Shown here piece by piece: positions 17,357 through 26,395 of a stretch of DNA of 64,000 nt. This DNA comes from Dyadobacter jejuensis (lineage in GTDB: Bacteria; Bacteroidota; Bacteroidia; Cytophagales; Spirosomataceae): positions 62,001 to 126,000 of the forward strand of contig NZ_QGDT01000004.1 in NCBI RefSeq assembly GCF_003149085.1, in the 5' to 3' direction. The notes under the pieces were generated by a model that did not search any database, was not told where the DNA came from, and saw only the letters and a list, made by a program, of their open reading frames with translations. The translations under genes and the position numbers were made by a program. The stretch's first letter is position 1; the number at the start of each line of letters is the position of its first letter.

Positions 17357-17929
17357 ATGAGTAGCCTCTTAGCTTTACTAAATAATTACAGTCCCTTAGA
17401 CCCCACCGAAGACGCGATGTACCGTCAAACCGTCGAGTTTGTAACATCACATTCCAATTGTTTCGAACGGAGCCTTTCTGAGGGGCATGTAACGGCTTCA
17501 GCTTGGGTGATCGACCCCACCTATGGGCAGGCATTAATGATGCACCATCGTAAGTTAGGACGGTGGTTTCAGCCCGGAGGTCACTGCGATGGTGATTCTG
17601 ATGTGATAGGCGTTGCTCGTAAGGAAGCGGAAGAGGAGACGGGCCTGCTTAATCCCACCTTGGCTTTTCCACAGATTTTGGACGTCGATGTCCACACGAT
17701 TCCCGGCAATGCCAAGGACCCTGAGCACTTGCATTATGATATACGGTTTCTGTTTACGGCCGATCCGGCTACGCCTTTAACGGTCAATGAGGAATCGCGT
17801 GCCCTGAAATGGATACCATTGGACGAAGTAGCGTCCTTTAATGATTCCGAGTCGATTCTGCGCCTGGTACGAAAAACTAAAGTTTTACAAAACGTATTAC
17901 TTGCTGCTGATGGCCAATCTGTACATTGA
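17357..17929 (+). CDS. NUDIX hydrolase
   Basis: This is a 190-residue cytoplasmic pyrophosphohydrolase. The Nudix box reads GGHCDGDSDVIGVARKEAEE followed by ETGL. It keeps the catalytic EAEEE core but has Ser where the consensus first Glu stands, as is usual in this QPGGHxDGDSD subgroup. The N-terminal 40 residues and the LHYDIRFLFTA strand are typical. The last 15 codons overlap the 3' end of the convergent subtilase gene by 53 bases. No substrate can be named. Confidence 0.9.
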   Translation: MSSLLALLNNYSPLDPTEDAMYRQTVEFVTSHSNCFERSLSEGHVTASAWVIDPTYGQALMMHHRKLGRWFQPGGHCDGDSDVIGVARKEAEEETGLLNPTLAFPQILDVDVHTIPGNAKDPEHLHYDIRFLFTADPATPLTVNEESRALKWIPLDEVASFNDSESILRLVRKTKVLQNVLLAADGQSVH

Positions 17930-19553
17930 GTAAATAGACCCCACTGGCCAGTTCGGCAATGGGTAGGTAGGTAGTGGCATTGAGGCTAATAACGGTACGT
18001 TGGATCGATATCCCATTCGCTTGTATGATATCGGCATTGGCTATGGAGCCGATGAAAGAAGCGGGAACCTTAAGCGCCAACACGGACCCTACGGGGTTAG
18101 GCGCTACCATCATGGAAAGTCCTTGAGTGGGTTCGGTAGCTAAGGGGCCGTAAGAGTCTGCAATGAGCTGTTCTACCACATGTAAGTCAGGAACTCCGTA
18201 ACCCAAAAAGTTATCGGGTTTTTCGGCGAGATGCCCCGAATTTTTAAGAACGGAAATTAGTTCTTGGGCTTTGAGAAAAGGATAGGCTTGCCATACCAGA
18301 GCGGATAATCCGGCGATTTGCGGACACGAAAAGGAGGTGCCCTGAGAGGCTATGGCGGTTCCTGTTCCGGTATTGCTGCCAACATATACCCCAAGACCCA
18401 CCGCCGAGAGATCGGGTTTCATTTGTCCAGAGGCGTTGGGCCCTTGGCTACTAAACGACGCATAAGTACGGGTAGTGCTAGTAGCTCCCACACTGAGTAC
18501 TGAGTCCACATCTGCTGGAGCTACCACGTATTTCCACAGGGAGTTCCCTTCGTTTCCAGCGGAGTTAACCACCAAAATACCCTTGCGTGTGGCCCACCGA
18601 GCGGCTTTGGACACTATGGTCGTATGCCCATCCATGTCCTGATACACGTAGTTGTAGTCGGGCGTGTTGAACGCCCCGTCAAAAAAGGAGTATCCGAGCG
18701 ATGAGCTGATGATATCTACCCCCATGCTGTCGGCCCTTTCGGCGGCTAGCAGCCAGGTTACCTCTTCGTAGGGCGACTCGATGGCGTCATTTTCGGTCCT
18801 ATATAGGGCAAAGTTGGCCATAGGTGCAATACCAACCATTAGGCCAGGCTCGTAAGCGGCAATGGTCGACAGCACATTGGTCCCATGCGAATCTTTATCG
18901 TAAACGTTGCTTTCTCTTTGAATGAAGTCGTAGGTGTCCAAAATCCTGTTTTCTTGGAACAACTGGCTGAAATACGATAACTGGTCGATTCTGCTAAAGC
19001 CGTTATCGATCACGGCGATATACATACCCTGACCCATAAATCCCTTTTGGTGGAAATAGTCGGCCCCTAATAGTAAGGTTTGAGTCCGCATTTTACCATA
19101 GTCTATTTCGTCCAAGGTAGCTGCGCTCGAGGTGTTCGAGGCTATTCGGGCTATTCCTGGTTCCTGACCCATGGCTACCGGATTATTGAGAACTACTTCT
19201 TTGAAAAAGGATAATGTTTTTATGGCAGCGAGCTGGTTACTAGTGGCTTCCACCAATGCGCCATTTAACCACCGGGTGGTCGCTATCACTTTAGCTCCTG
19301 TACTGCGAACGCCATCCAAATAAGCCTCACTTACGGGTAAGTCGCTGTCATGCAACGGTATGTCTTGTTTTTGGCGACGTGAGATAGAGGCTTCTGATAA
19401 AAATTCAGCGGGTGCCTCCAGCGAATACGAGCTATTGGCCTTATCGGTGAATAAAACTAAATATCTAGGATCAGTTTGAGCCTGAGCTCTCCATAAGATT
19501 AACGAAACCAAAAGTAGGGTAAGCAGGGTTCGAACCGGAGTTATTCGCATCAT
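17877..19553 (-). CDS. Secreted S8 family serine protease with type IX secretion sorting domain
   Basis: The 558-residue subtilisin-like protease has a signal peptide (LLLVSLILWRAQAQ). A propeptide-like region is followed by the peptidase S8 domain. The catalytic triad is visible as Asp in AVIDNGFSRID (about 180), His in DSHGTNVLSTIA (about 221) and Ser in GTSFSCPQIAGLSAL (about 408). The oxyanion Asn is in VNSAGNEGNSLW. The last 80 residues form a T9SS type A sorting domain (MMVAPNPVGSVLALKVP ... VIRFVKL), which directs secretion across the outer membrane. The gene lies 19 bases downstream of the glutamate-synthase-like gene on the same strand, and its 3' end overlaps the Nudix gene. Confidence 0.94.
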   Translation of the reverse strand: MMRITPVRTLLTLLLVSLILWRAQAQTDPRYLVLFTDKANSSYSLEAPAEFLSEASISRRQKQDIPLHDSDLPVSEAYLDGVRSTGAKVIATTRWLNGALVEATSNQLAAIKTLSFFKEVVLNNPVAMGQEPGIARIASNTSSAATLDEIDYGKMRTQTLLLGADYFHQKGFMGQGMYIAVIDNGFSRIDQLSYFSQLFQENRILDTYDFIQRESNVYDKDSHGTNVLSTIAAYEPGLMVGIAPMANFALYRTENDAIESPYEEVTWLLAAERADSMGVDIISSSLGYSFFDGAFNTPDYNYVYQDMDGHTTIVSKAARWATRKGILVVNSAGNEGNSLWKYVVAPADVDSVLSVGATSTTRTYASFSSQGPNASGQMKPDLSAVGLGVYVGSNTGTGTAIASQGTSFSCPQIAGLSALVWQAYPFLKAQELISVLKNSGHLAEKPDNFLGYGVPDLHVVEQLIADSYGPLATEPTQGLSMMVAPNPVGSVLALKVPASFIGSIANADIIQANGISIQRTVISLNATTYLPIAELASGVYLLNVQIGHQQQVIRFVKL

Positions 19554-19572
19554 AATGGTTAATCAATTGTAG

Positions 19573-21147
19573 TTATGCTTCCTTTTTATTCCCTAAATGG
19601 GGACACTCTAACAGGTTTTCTATGCCATCGAATGGGATAATGGTTTTTTGATAACCAAAATGTTCGCCCAAAGTCGTGGTGGCATTGTCGCCCAGGGATA
19701 TTTCAACGTCGTCGGTGGTAAACTGGCAGGGATGTTGATAGCCTGCTGCATGGGCAATCTCAATCATCTCTTTAGTAAAGGTGCGCACGTAGTTATGAAA
19801 GCGTTGACTTTTTAGGGTTGGATCTATTCCCGACTCTAGCCATTTGTTGTTGGTGGTGATGCCCGTTGGGCAACGGTTGGTATGGCATATTTGAGCCTGA
19901 ATACAACCTATGGAGAGCATGGCTTCCCGAGCTACATTAATGATGTCGGCCCCCATAGAGAAGGCCATCACCGCTTGCCCAGGAAGGCCGAGCTTACCTG
20001 AAGCGATGAAGGTGATTTTGTCATTCAAGTTGTTTTTTTGGAATATCTTATATACCCTGCTAAAAGCTTGAACAAAAGGGAGAGAGACGTGGTCGGCAAA
20101 GGCTGGGGGAGCGGCACCCGTGCCACCTTCACCTCCATCGATGGTGATAAAATCGGGCCCTGAGCCCGATTCGGCCATTTTGAAGGCTAATTCTTCCCAC
20201 ATATCGGTTTTGCCAACTGCCGACTTGATCCCGACGGGCAGTCCCGTGGCTTGGGCAATGCTTTCGACAAATTGAATCAACCCATCCACCGAGTCGAAGG
20301 CGCTGTGGTAGGGGGGAGAAATAATGTCTTGGCCCATGGGGACATGGCGTATCTCGGCAATTTCACGGGTTATTTTACTGGCAGGAAGCACGCCTCCTTT
20401 TCCTGGCTTAGCCCCTTGGGACAGCTTTACTTCTATCATCCGGATGTAAGGGTGCTGCTCGCATAGGCGCACCAGCTTTTCCATCGAAAATTTGCCTGCT
20501 TCGTCTCTTACTCCAAAGTAGGCGGTGCCGATATGGAAGACCACGTCGGCTCCATTCTGGTGGTAAGGCGACAACCCTCCTTCACCAGTATTATGGTAAT
20601 TGCCAAATTGAAACGATCCTTTATTGAGCGCTTCTACAGCACGAGCCGAAAGGGACCCATAGCTCATGGCGCTCACATTCATGATAGACCGAGGGCGGTA
20701 AGGAAGTTTTCGCTGGTGCGATCCTCCGATTAGCTTGGCACTGGGTAAGGTATAATGGTTTTTATCACCACTATTGTATAAATGATGTGGGTGGCCTGGC
20801 GAAAGGGTAGTTCCTAGCAGATTGGGCTTAATAAATACAAAGCCGGGCTGCATGATGTCCTGGTCGGTGCCGAAGCCCTGATAATTATTCTCTTTCTTGG
20901 CTGAGGCATAGATCCAAGCCCTTTGCTTACGATTGAAAGGGAGCTCCTCCCGGTTGTTGGCCACGATGTATTGGCGGAGTTCGGGGCCTATGCGTTCGAT
21001 AATGTAACGGAGGTGTCCCACAACAGGGAAATTGTGTTGTATCGTATGCCTGTTTTGAAGGATATCTTTAAGGGCTAGCAGTAGGAGCAGGCCGATGATG
21101 ACGAGTAGCCAAATAGGGAAAAAAGTCAAGATGGAGGCTATGATCAT
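19573..21147 (-). CDS. FMN-binding glutamate synthase family protein
   Basis: The 524-residue protein corresponds to the FMN-binding synthase domain of glutamate synthase, without the glutaminase domain. It begins with one membrane helix (IWLLVIIGLLLLLALKDIL), so the enzyme is probably membrane-anchored. Core motifs are NVSAMSYGSLSARAVEALN, NTGEGGLSPYH, KLSQGAKPGKGGVLPASKI, TIDGGEGGTGAAPPAF and an iron-sulphur cysteine set, C-x5-C-x4-C, in GCIQAQICHTNRCPTGI. Relatives are annotated as glutamate-synthase-like, but ammonia transfer has rarely been shown. It is separated from aroA upstream by a terminator and from the subtilase by 19 bases. Confidence 0.92.
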   Translation of the reverse strand: MIIASILTFFPIWLLVIIGLLLLLALKDILQNRHTIQHNFPVVGHLRYIIERIGPELRQYIVANNREELPFNRKQRAWIYASAKKENNYQGFGTDQDIMQPGFVFIKPNLLGTTLSPGHPHHLYNSGDKNHYTLPSAKLIGGSHQRKLPYRPRSIMNVSAMSYGSLSARAVEALNKGSFQFGNYHNTGEGGLSPYHQNGADVVFHIGTAYFGVRDEAGKFSMEKLVRLCEQHPYIRMIEVKLSQGAKPGKGGVLPASKITREIAEIRHVPMGQDIISPPYHSAFDSVDGLIQFVESIAQATGLPVGIKSAVGKTDMWEELAFKMAESGSGPDFITIDGGEGGTGAAPPAFADHVSLPFVQAFSRVYKIFQKNNLNDKITFIASGKLGLPGQAVMAFSMGADIINVAREAMLSIGCIQAQICHTNRCPTGITTNNKWLESGIDPTLKSQRFHNYVRTFTKEMIEIAHAAGYQHPCQFTTDDVEISLGDNATTTLGEHFGYQKTIIPFDGIENLLECPHLGNKKEA

Positions 21148-21206
21148 GTTCTTAATATTTTGGTGACTTTAACTGAGGTTTCAAAATAAAGAGGGTGGGA
21201 TTTAAT

Positions 21207-21240
21207 CAAAAAACACTTCATGCTAATGAAGTGTTTTTTG
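21207..21240 (-). terminator. Intrinsic terminator after aroA
   Basis: A 15-base inverted repeat (CAAAAAACACTTCAT / ATGAAGTGTTTTTTG) with a GCTA loop lies 58 bases beyond the aroA stop on the minus strand. It has A/T runs on both sides and could also act in the other direction. Confidence 0.85.
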
Positions 21241-21298
21241 AGCAACTCCATTATTTTGGAAATAATAGGAGCGACGGTTAGAGATGCGTTTTTATCCT

Positions 21299-22549
21299 TT
21301 ATTGGGGATCCATCTCTACCACTTCGTCCAGTTCTGTGATCTGTTCCAAATCGGACCAGAAACCGGGATATGATTTTACCACTACGCCGGGTTCCTCTAT
21401 ATTGATAGGATAGCGCATGCCAACGGGTGCAAAGGCCATGGCCATGCGGTGGTCGTCGTAGGTGTCTATCGATGGGATTTGATCGGTCTTCTCAGATACC
21501 TTACTTACCACATACTCCTGGCAAGAGATGGTCTCGACTAGCTGAGCTCCTAACTTTGCTAGCTCCTGTTGCAAGGCAAATATCCGGTCGGTTTCTTTGA
21601 TTTTTAGGCTCTCAACCCCGGTTAAGGTAAGGGGGATGTTTTTTAACGCACAGCAAACGGCTACCGTTTGAGCGAGGTCGGGGCAATCGGTAAAGTCGTA
21701 GCGTAAAGCGTCCTTGGCCTCAATTTTCGATAGCTTAACTCCCGTGGGGGTATATTCCGTCTTTACACCAAGAGAGGCCATTATTTCGGCAATAGCGCTA
21801 TCCCCTTGCAAGGAGTCCTGTTTTAGCCCTAATAGCTCTACCTCCGCATCCTGAGCCAAGGCTACCATGCTATACCAATAGCTGGCTCCCGACCAGTCCG
21901 ATTCGATGGCATAGGCCTGTGGCGTATAGGCACCGGGCTGTACCTGTATGGTGTTCTTTTGCCAATCCGTTTCATATTGAATGCCAAAGAAAGCCATTTG
22001 CTTTAGGGTCATCTCGATATAAGGCTTCGATCCTACCTCCCCTTCGAGCTCAATCCTGATCCCTTGGGGCAGTGAAGGTGCAATAAGCAATAGGGCCGAT
22101 ATGTATTGGCTGCTTACGTTACCTTTAACCGATACGGTATTGGTACCGTTATATTCAAACCCATCTATTTGTAAGGGGGGATAGCCCTCCTGATTCAAAT
22201 AGGTGACTTTGCCACCGAGCTTTCGTAGGGCATCCACCAATATGCCAATGGGCCTTTCGCACATGCGCGGGGTACCTGTCATTATCTTGGACTGGTTGGT
22301 AGCAGTAAAGTAGGCCGTTAGGAATCGCATGGTCGTGCCTGCATCTAGGACGTCGGCCGTTGGCGAATCTTCATGAAGGAGGCGGAGCATGGTTTGAGAA
22401 TCGCGGGCCTCCGAAATATTCGATAAATCACTTTTAAAACCCGTCAAGGCATCGATAATGAGTGCTCTATTGCATTCACTTTTGGATGCTGCCAGTTTGA
22501 TAACGGCCCGAATGGGTGACTGCGGTGGATTGACAACAATACTTTTCAC
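21299..22549 (-). CDS. aroA: 3-phosphoshikimate 1-carboxyvinyltransferase (EPSP synthase)
   Basis: The 416-residue enzyme joins shikimate-3-phosphate and phosphoenolpyruvate in the shikimate pathway. Landmarks are SKSECNRALIIDALTG (residues 24-39), LDAGTTMRFLTAYF (around 90), GNVSSQYISALLLIAPSLP, ESDWSGASYWY, KIKETDRIFAL and YDDHRMAMAFAP. The usual NAGTAMRP motif at the PEP/glyphosate site is DAGTTMRF here, so the Ala and Pro of the E. coli enzyme are Thr and Phe. The N-terminus is slightly shorter than in E. coli (427 residues). It is transcribed alone and terminated at 21207-21240. No other aro gene is nearby. Confidence 0.95.
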   Translation of the reverse strand: MKSIVVNPPQSPIRAVIKLAASKSECNRALIIDALTGFKSDLSNISEARDSQTMLRLLHEDSPTADVLDAGTTMRFLTAYFTATNQSKIMTGTPRMCERPIGILVDALRKLGGKVTYLNQEGYPPLQIDGFEYNGTNTVSVKGNVSSQYISALLLIAPSLPQGIRIELEGEVGSKPYIEMTLKQMAFFGIQYETDWQKNTIQVQPGAYTPQAYAIESDWSGASYWYSMVALAQDAEVELLGLKQDSLQGDSAIAEIMASLGVKTEYTPTGVKLSKIEAKDALRYDFTDCPDLAQTVAVCCALKNIPLTLTGVESLKIKETDRIFALQQELAKLGAQLVETISCQEYVVSKVSEKTDQIPSIDTYDDHRMAMAFAPVGMRYPINIEEPGVVVKSYPGFWSDLEQITELDEVVEMDPQ

Positions 22550-22606
22550 TGAGATGGTTTAAATGCTTGTAAAAATTAAAAAAAATTAGGTTAGAGCCCA
22601 ATTTGT

Positions 22607-23221
22607 TTAGTAGGTCTCTAGTACCTTTAGCTTATTGCGTCCGTTGATCTTTAGGCTAGAAAAGGATAGTTTATAGGATATAAACCCTGCTAACATAAAA
22701 CCACCCCCTACGGCTATGGCCGAGGCGTCGGTGGTAAAACGCCTATTGTCGATTCCTGGGTTAAAGAAATCGGCCCCTATAAACAGCAACCCAGCAAAGG
22801 GTAAAATAGGGGCTGCGGCTGTTACGAAGGGGATTTTTCTAGAAGTTTTCACCAGTCGAATCTCCTTGAGTGGTATCTCTTGGTATTCCATCTTTCCGGC
22901 AGCCACATTAATGATGGCTATTGAGATGGACGAATCCGAAATGGCGGCGATGGTTTCGTTAAAGCGAATGGTTTCATTCTTCATACGAAACTTTATTTGG
23001 TCGCCAGGGAAGTACCGGTAACGGTGAAAAGAACCCAATACTGGAGAGGCATCTAATACCAGATACTTTTGCTCTGGCTTCGCTATAATACGGTTATTAG
23101 GGCTCTTTTGGATGAATATTTCTTCACTGCTCAAGGCCTTGGCTCGGTTATATTTTTCCTGTGCCTGGGCATAGGTGCCAAAGAAAAGGGCAATCAAGAT
23201 ATAAATGGGTAGTTGCTTCAT
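22607..23221 (-). CDS. Exported membrane-associated protein of unknown function
   Basis: I do not recognise a family. The 204-residue product starts with a signal peptide (MKQLPIYILIALFFGTYAQAQ). It then has a beta-rich stretch with FRMKNETIRFNETIAAISDS and MEYQEIPLKEIRLVKTSR. Two hydrophobic segments follow near the C-terminus (FVTAAAPILPFAGLLFIGAD and AIAVGGGFMLAGFISY). I take the ATG at 23221, which gives the clean signal peptide; an in-frame start at 23242 would add seven hydrophobic residues and overlap the likely promoter. It sits alone between aroA and the DUF502 gene. Confidence 0.75.
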   Translation of the reverse strand: MKQLPIYILIALFFGTYAQAQEKYNRAKALSSEEIFIQKSPNNRIIAKPEQKYLVLDASPVLGSFHRYRYFPGDQIKFRMKNETIRFNETIAAISDSSISIAIINVAAGKMEYQEIPLKEIRLVKTSRKIPFVTAAAPILPFAGLLFIGADFFNPGIDNRRFTTDASAIAVGGGFMLAGFISYKLSFSSLKINGRNKLKVLETY

Positions 23222-23239
23222 AACGAATAAAAGAATTAT

Positions 23240-23247
23240 CAAAGATA
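23240..23247 (-). promoter_or_regulatory. Possible -7 promoter element
   Basis: On the minus strand this reads TATCTTTG, an exact TAnnTTTG match, 18 bases before the ATG at 23221. No TTG lies at the expected distance upstream, so the assignment is tentative. Confidence 0.4.
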
Positions 23248-23292
23248 GAGAATCATTCTTAAAACGGCTAAACTCACCAAGATGTTGCTGCC

Positions 23293-23928
23293 CTAAATTG
23301 ACTCTTCAGGAAGGTCGGGAGTTTCCTGAGCTTTGACTTGTAAGGACACTCCTCCCGATACCACCATTTTCATAATGTCGGTAGAGCTCGCCGAGAGGGG
23401 TTGAATATGCTTCTTGGGTACAATATACATTTCGCCCGATAGCGCATAAGAAAATGGCATATAGACGGCTACATGGTCGACCAATTCGAACTGCTTTAAG
23501 TCGGACTGCGTGATAAACCCTACTTTTTTGATTCCCGTGTCGCGGTACATGGTAACTAAGACGGGCTGATTAAACTTTTTTTTGTCCCCTACAAAGGCCA
23601 ATAATAAGTCCTTGATAGAATAATAGATAAGACTTACCAGAGGGATTTTCCTTAACAAGGCCTCCGTTAACCTAAAGAAAGACTGGGGAATGATCGTAGA
23701 AAAAACGAAACCTAGTAAGATGATGATCCCGATGATAATTAGCCCCCCTAGTCCCGGAAGGTAAACGTTCTGGTGGTCCGAAATAGGGATATTGATGGGA
23801 ATAATGTTATCCAAAAACTCTACACCCGTCCAAATAATGATGGTGGTGACATATAATGGGGCTACCAACACCAATCCCCTCACAAAGTAGCTTAGTAATC
23901 GCTTGATAATTCTATTTCTTATTTCCAT
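23293..23928 (-). CDS. DUF502 family membrane protein
   Basis: The 211-residue inner-membrane protein fits DUF502. It has two membrane helices, RGLVLVAPLYVTTIIIWTGV (residues 14-33) and LGGLIIIGIIILLGFVFSTI. The conserved segment IPLVSLIYYSIKDLLLAFVG follows, then a soluble domain containing VLVTMYRDTGIKKVGFITQ and VYMPFSYALSGEMYIVPKKH. The last residues are acidic. The family is common across bacteria and plants (LCV/COV-like) and has no firm biochemical role. It is followed by the small unknown exported protein on the same strand after 71 bases and may share its transcript. Confidence 0.88.
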   Translation of the reverse strand: MEIRNRIIKRLLSYFVRGLVLVAPLYVTTIIIWTGVEFLDNIIPINIPISDHQNVYLPGLGGLIIIGIIILLGFVFSTIIPQSFFRLTEALLRKIPLVSLIYYSIKDLLLAFVGDKKKFNQPVLVTMYRDTGIKKVGFITQSDLKQFELVDHVAVYMPFSYALSGEMYIVPKKHIQPLSASSTDIMKMVVSGGVSLQVKAQETPDLPEESI

Positions 23929-24165
23929 CGAATATTTAAGCCTATGGTTGATCTAGCGGATGCATTCAGGCCTTCGTATATGCTACGGTAATTCCGTTAA
24001 TTTGGTTCCGTCAAAAGGGGCAATTCAAGGGAGATTTGATAACTATTCTGGGCTGGAAAGGGTTTTTATTGCAAGCCGCCGAAGGAATACGGATATTTGC
24101 GAACCAGTTGGATGTCGATCTTCGAAAATCCAAGAATTTAGTTTTAAGTTTTTATAGAATTATAT

Positions 24166-25257
24166 ATGTTTCAGGCCGAAGTTTTAAAAGATTTTACCCG
24201 TCAGGTATTTTTGTCCATAGGATGTTCGCAGGAGGATGCCGAGTTGGCTTCTACCGTGCTGATCAGTGCCGACTTGCGCGGGGTCGATTCCCATGGCATT
24301 GCCCGATTGGCAGGGTATGTGCGGCTTTTTGACCATGGTAGGCTCAATCCCACCCCCAAAATAAAAGTGGTGTACCAAACCCCTAGCACGGCGGTGGTCG
24401 ATGGCGACGGAGGGCTTGGGCTCGTGGTAGCCCCTAAGGCTATGGAGATAGCCATGGAAAAGGCGGCTCTGGTAGGCTCGGGTTGGGTGTCGGTACGGAA
24501 TTCCAATCATTTTGGTATTGCAGGTTATCATGCCATGATGGCCTTAGAAAAGGATATGATAGGCTGGACTATGACCAATGCCGGTCCACTAGTGGCTCCT
24601 ACCTACTCTTTGGATAAATTGCTGGGTACCAATCCTATAGCTGTAGCCGTTCCGGCAGGGGAGCAACCACCCTTCGTTGCAGATTTTGCCTCGACCGCCG
24701 TTGCCTATGGAAAGTTTGAAATACTACAACGTAAGGGCTTGCCAGCTCCTATTGGCTGGGCTCAGGATGCACAGGGGCAGCCCACCGACGACTCCAACGC
24801 CGTTAGGAAAGGAGGCGGGTTACTTCCTTTAGGCTCCGACCGGGAGCATGGAAGCCATAAGGGGTACGGACTCGGTGCCATTGTCGATATTTTTTCGGGG
24901 GTGTTATCTGGAGCAAATTTTGGCCCCTGGGTGCCTCCTTTCGCTACGGCCGGTTTTATGGGCACCCAGCAAGCCGCAGGGTTGGGAACCGGGCATTTTG
25001 TTGGCGCCATGCGCGTGGATGGGTTTAGGCCTGTCGAGGAGTTTAAAGCGGATATGGACAAGTGGATTGGCGCCTTTCGGAATGCTCGGGCCGTAGAAGG
25101 CCATCAGGTACTAATCCCCGGAGACCCTGAACGCGAAATAGAACGTGTGCGCGCTACCGAAGGCATAGACTTGCTGGAGCCTGTGGTGAACTCTCTGGTG
25201 GAGTTGGCAGGACGATTTGGTTTAGATTTCGATGCTTCCATGGCTCGGGAGTCCTAA
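24166..25257 (+). CDS. Ldh family malate/L-lactate/ureidoglycolate-type dehydrogenase
   Basis: The 363-residue cytoplasmic NAD(P)-dependent oxidoreductase belongs to the LDH2/MDH2 family, which is unrelated to classical lactate dehydrogenase. Signatures are DLRGVDSHGIARLAGYV (around 44-60), the catalytic-region SVRNSNHFGIAGYHAM, GTNPIAVAVPAG and GSDREHGSHKGYGLGAIVDI. Members oxidise malate, lactate, ureidoglycolate or sulfolactate, or reduce imines, and the substrate here cannot be read from the sequence. The ATG at 24166 lies 237 bases beyond the divergent DUF502 gene. Confidence 0.9.
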   Translation: MFQAEVLKDFTRQVFLSIGCSQEDAELASTVLISADLRGVDSHGIARLAGYVRLFDHGRLNPTPKIKVVYQTPSTAVVDGDGGLGLVVAPKAMEIAMEKAALVGSGWVSVRNSNHFGIAGYHAMMALEKDMIGWTMTNAGPLVAPTYSLDKLLGTNPIAVAVPAGEQPPFVADFASTAVAYGKFEILQRKGLPAPIGWAQDAQGQPTDDSNAVRKGGGLLPLGSDREHGSHKGYGLGAIVDIFSGVLSGANFGPWVPPFATAGFMGTQQAAGLGTGHFVGAMRVDGFRPVEEFKADMDKWIGAFRNARAVEGHQVLIPGDPEREIERVRATEGIDLLEPVVNSLVELAGRFGLDFDASMARES

Positions 25258-25317
25258 TAAACATACTATCTTTATATTTATTTTATAGGACCGTTTGGTC
25301 CATTGATTCAACAGCTT

Positions 25318-26355
25318 ATGTCAAGAAATTTTAAGGTCGGTTTATTTCTTACCTTGGCCATTCTTACTACTACCTTCACTTTCTACTTTTGGCAGATTGT
25401 CAAAACGCCCAATATCCAGGTAGACAAAACGTCGAACTTTACCCTGTATATTCCCAATGGCGCCACCTATCAGCAGGTGATCGACACGCTGAACAAACAT
25501 GAGGTGATAGCCGACCAGATTTCTTTTAGATTTTTGGCCAAGTTTATGGATTACCCCGAAAAGGTGAAAGCGGGTAGGTATCTTTTAGAACCTGATATGA
25601 GTAATTATCAGGCCATTAAGAAGCTGGCTAACGGGGTGCAGGACCCTGTAAAGCTTACCTTCAATAATATTCGTCTCAAGCAGGATCTGGTTAACCGTAT
25701 TGGTAGTCGATTCGCATTTGGACCCGAGAAGTTCAGCGCAGCCCTTACTAATCCCGCCGTCTGCCAAAAATATGGATTCGACACAACGACGATTGTCAGC
25801 ATGTTTTTACCCAATACTTACGAGATTTTCTGGACCACCGATACGGAGAAGTTTATGGATCGGATGCATAGCGAGTATAAGAAATTCTGGAACCAAAAAC
25901 GCTTAGCGCAAGCCGACTCTATGGGCCTTACTCCCATAGAAGTCTCTATATTAGCATCCATTGTAGAGGAAGAGCAAGCGCGTAAGGTAGATGAACGACC
26001 TATGGTGGCTGGGCTGTATTATAATCGCCTTAAGTCAGGAATGCCACTTCAGGCCGACCCCACTATAAAATATGCCTTGCAGGACTTCGCTATTAAGCGT
26101 ATTTTGAACCAACAACTCAAGGTACAGTCTCCTTATAATACTTATGTCAATATTGGCTTGCCTCCCGGTCCCATTCGTGTGGCCGACTTGAACTCCCTCG
26201 ATGCGGTTCTTAATTTTAACCAGCACGATTATTTGTATATGTGTGCTAAAGCCGATTTGTCGGGGTATCATGCTTTTGCTAAGACCTACCCAGAGCATCT
26301 TAAAAATGCCAGAGAATATCAGGCGGAGCTGAATCGGCTGAAAATTATGAAGTAG
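25318..26355 (+). CDS. mltG: Endolytic transglycosylase MltG
   Basis: This 345-residue enzyme is a membrane-anchored lytic transglycosylase that cuts nascent glycan strands inside the chain and sets peptidoglycan strand length. A single N-terminal helix (FKVGLFLTLAILTTTFTFYF) is followed by a LysM-like subdomain with FTLYIPNGATYQQVIDTLN. The YceG catalytic domain contains ILASIVEEEQARKVDERPMV, which holds the catalytic Glu, and GLYYNRLKSGMPLQADPTI. The ending YHAFAKTYPEHLKNAREYQ is also characteristic. I prefer the ATG at 25318 to the TTG at 25303. A YbgC-type gene follows 40 bases later. Confidence 0.95.
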   Translation: MSRNFKVGLFLTLAILTTTFTFYFWQIVKTPNIQVDKTSNFTLYIPNGATYQQVIDTLNKHEVIADQISFRFLAKFMDYPEKVKAGRYLLEPDMSNYQAIKKLANGVQDPVKLTFNNIRLKQDLVNRIGSRFAFGPEKFSAALTNPAVCQKYGFDTTTIVSMFLPNTYEIFWTTDTEKFMDRMHSEYKKFWNQKRLAQADSMGLTPIEVSILASIVEEEQARKVDERPMVAGLYYNRLKSGMPLQADPTIKYALQDFAIKRILNQQLKVQSPYNTYVNIGLPPGPIRVADLNSLDAVLNFNQHDYLYMCAKADLSGYHAFAKTYPEHLKNAREYQAELNRLKIMK

Positions 26356-26395
26356 GAGCGAGTTTTAAGCGTTTTTTTGTCAAATTAAAAGAAGT

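Noticed and set aside
24036..24332. 98-codon plus-strand frame overlapping the start of the Ldh gene
   Set aside because: Two thirds of it overlaps the well-supported Ldh gene in another frame, and the unique part matches nothing I know.
25288..25301. GGACC-GTTT-GGTCC hairpin before mltG
   Set aside because: A 5-base stem at this length is expected by chance, and no role is evident.
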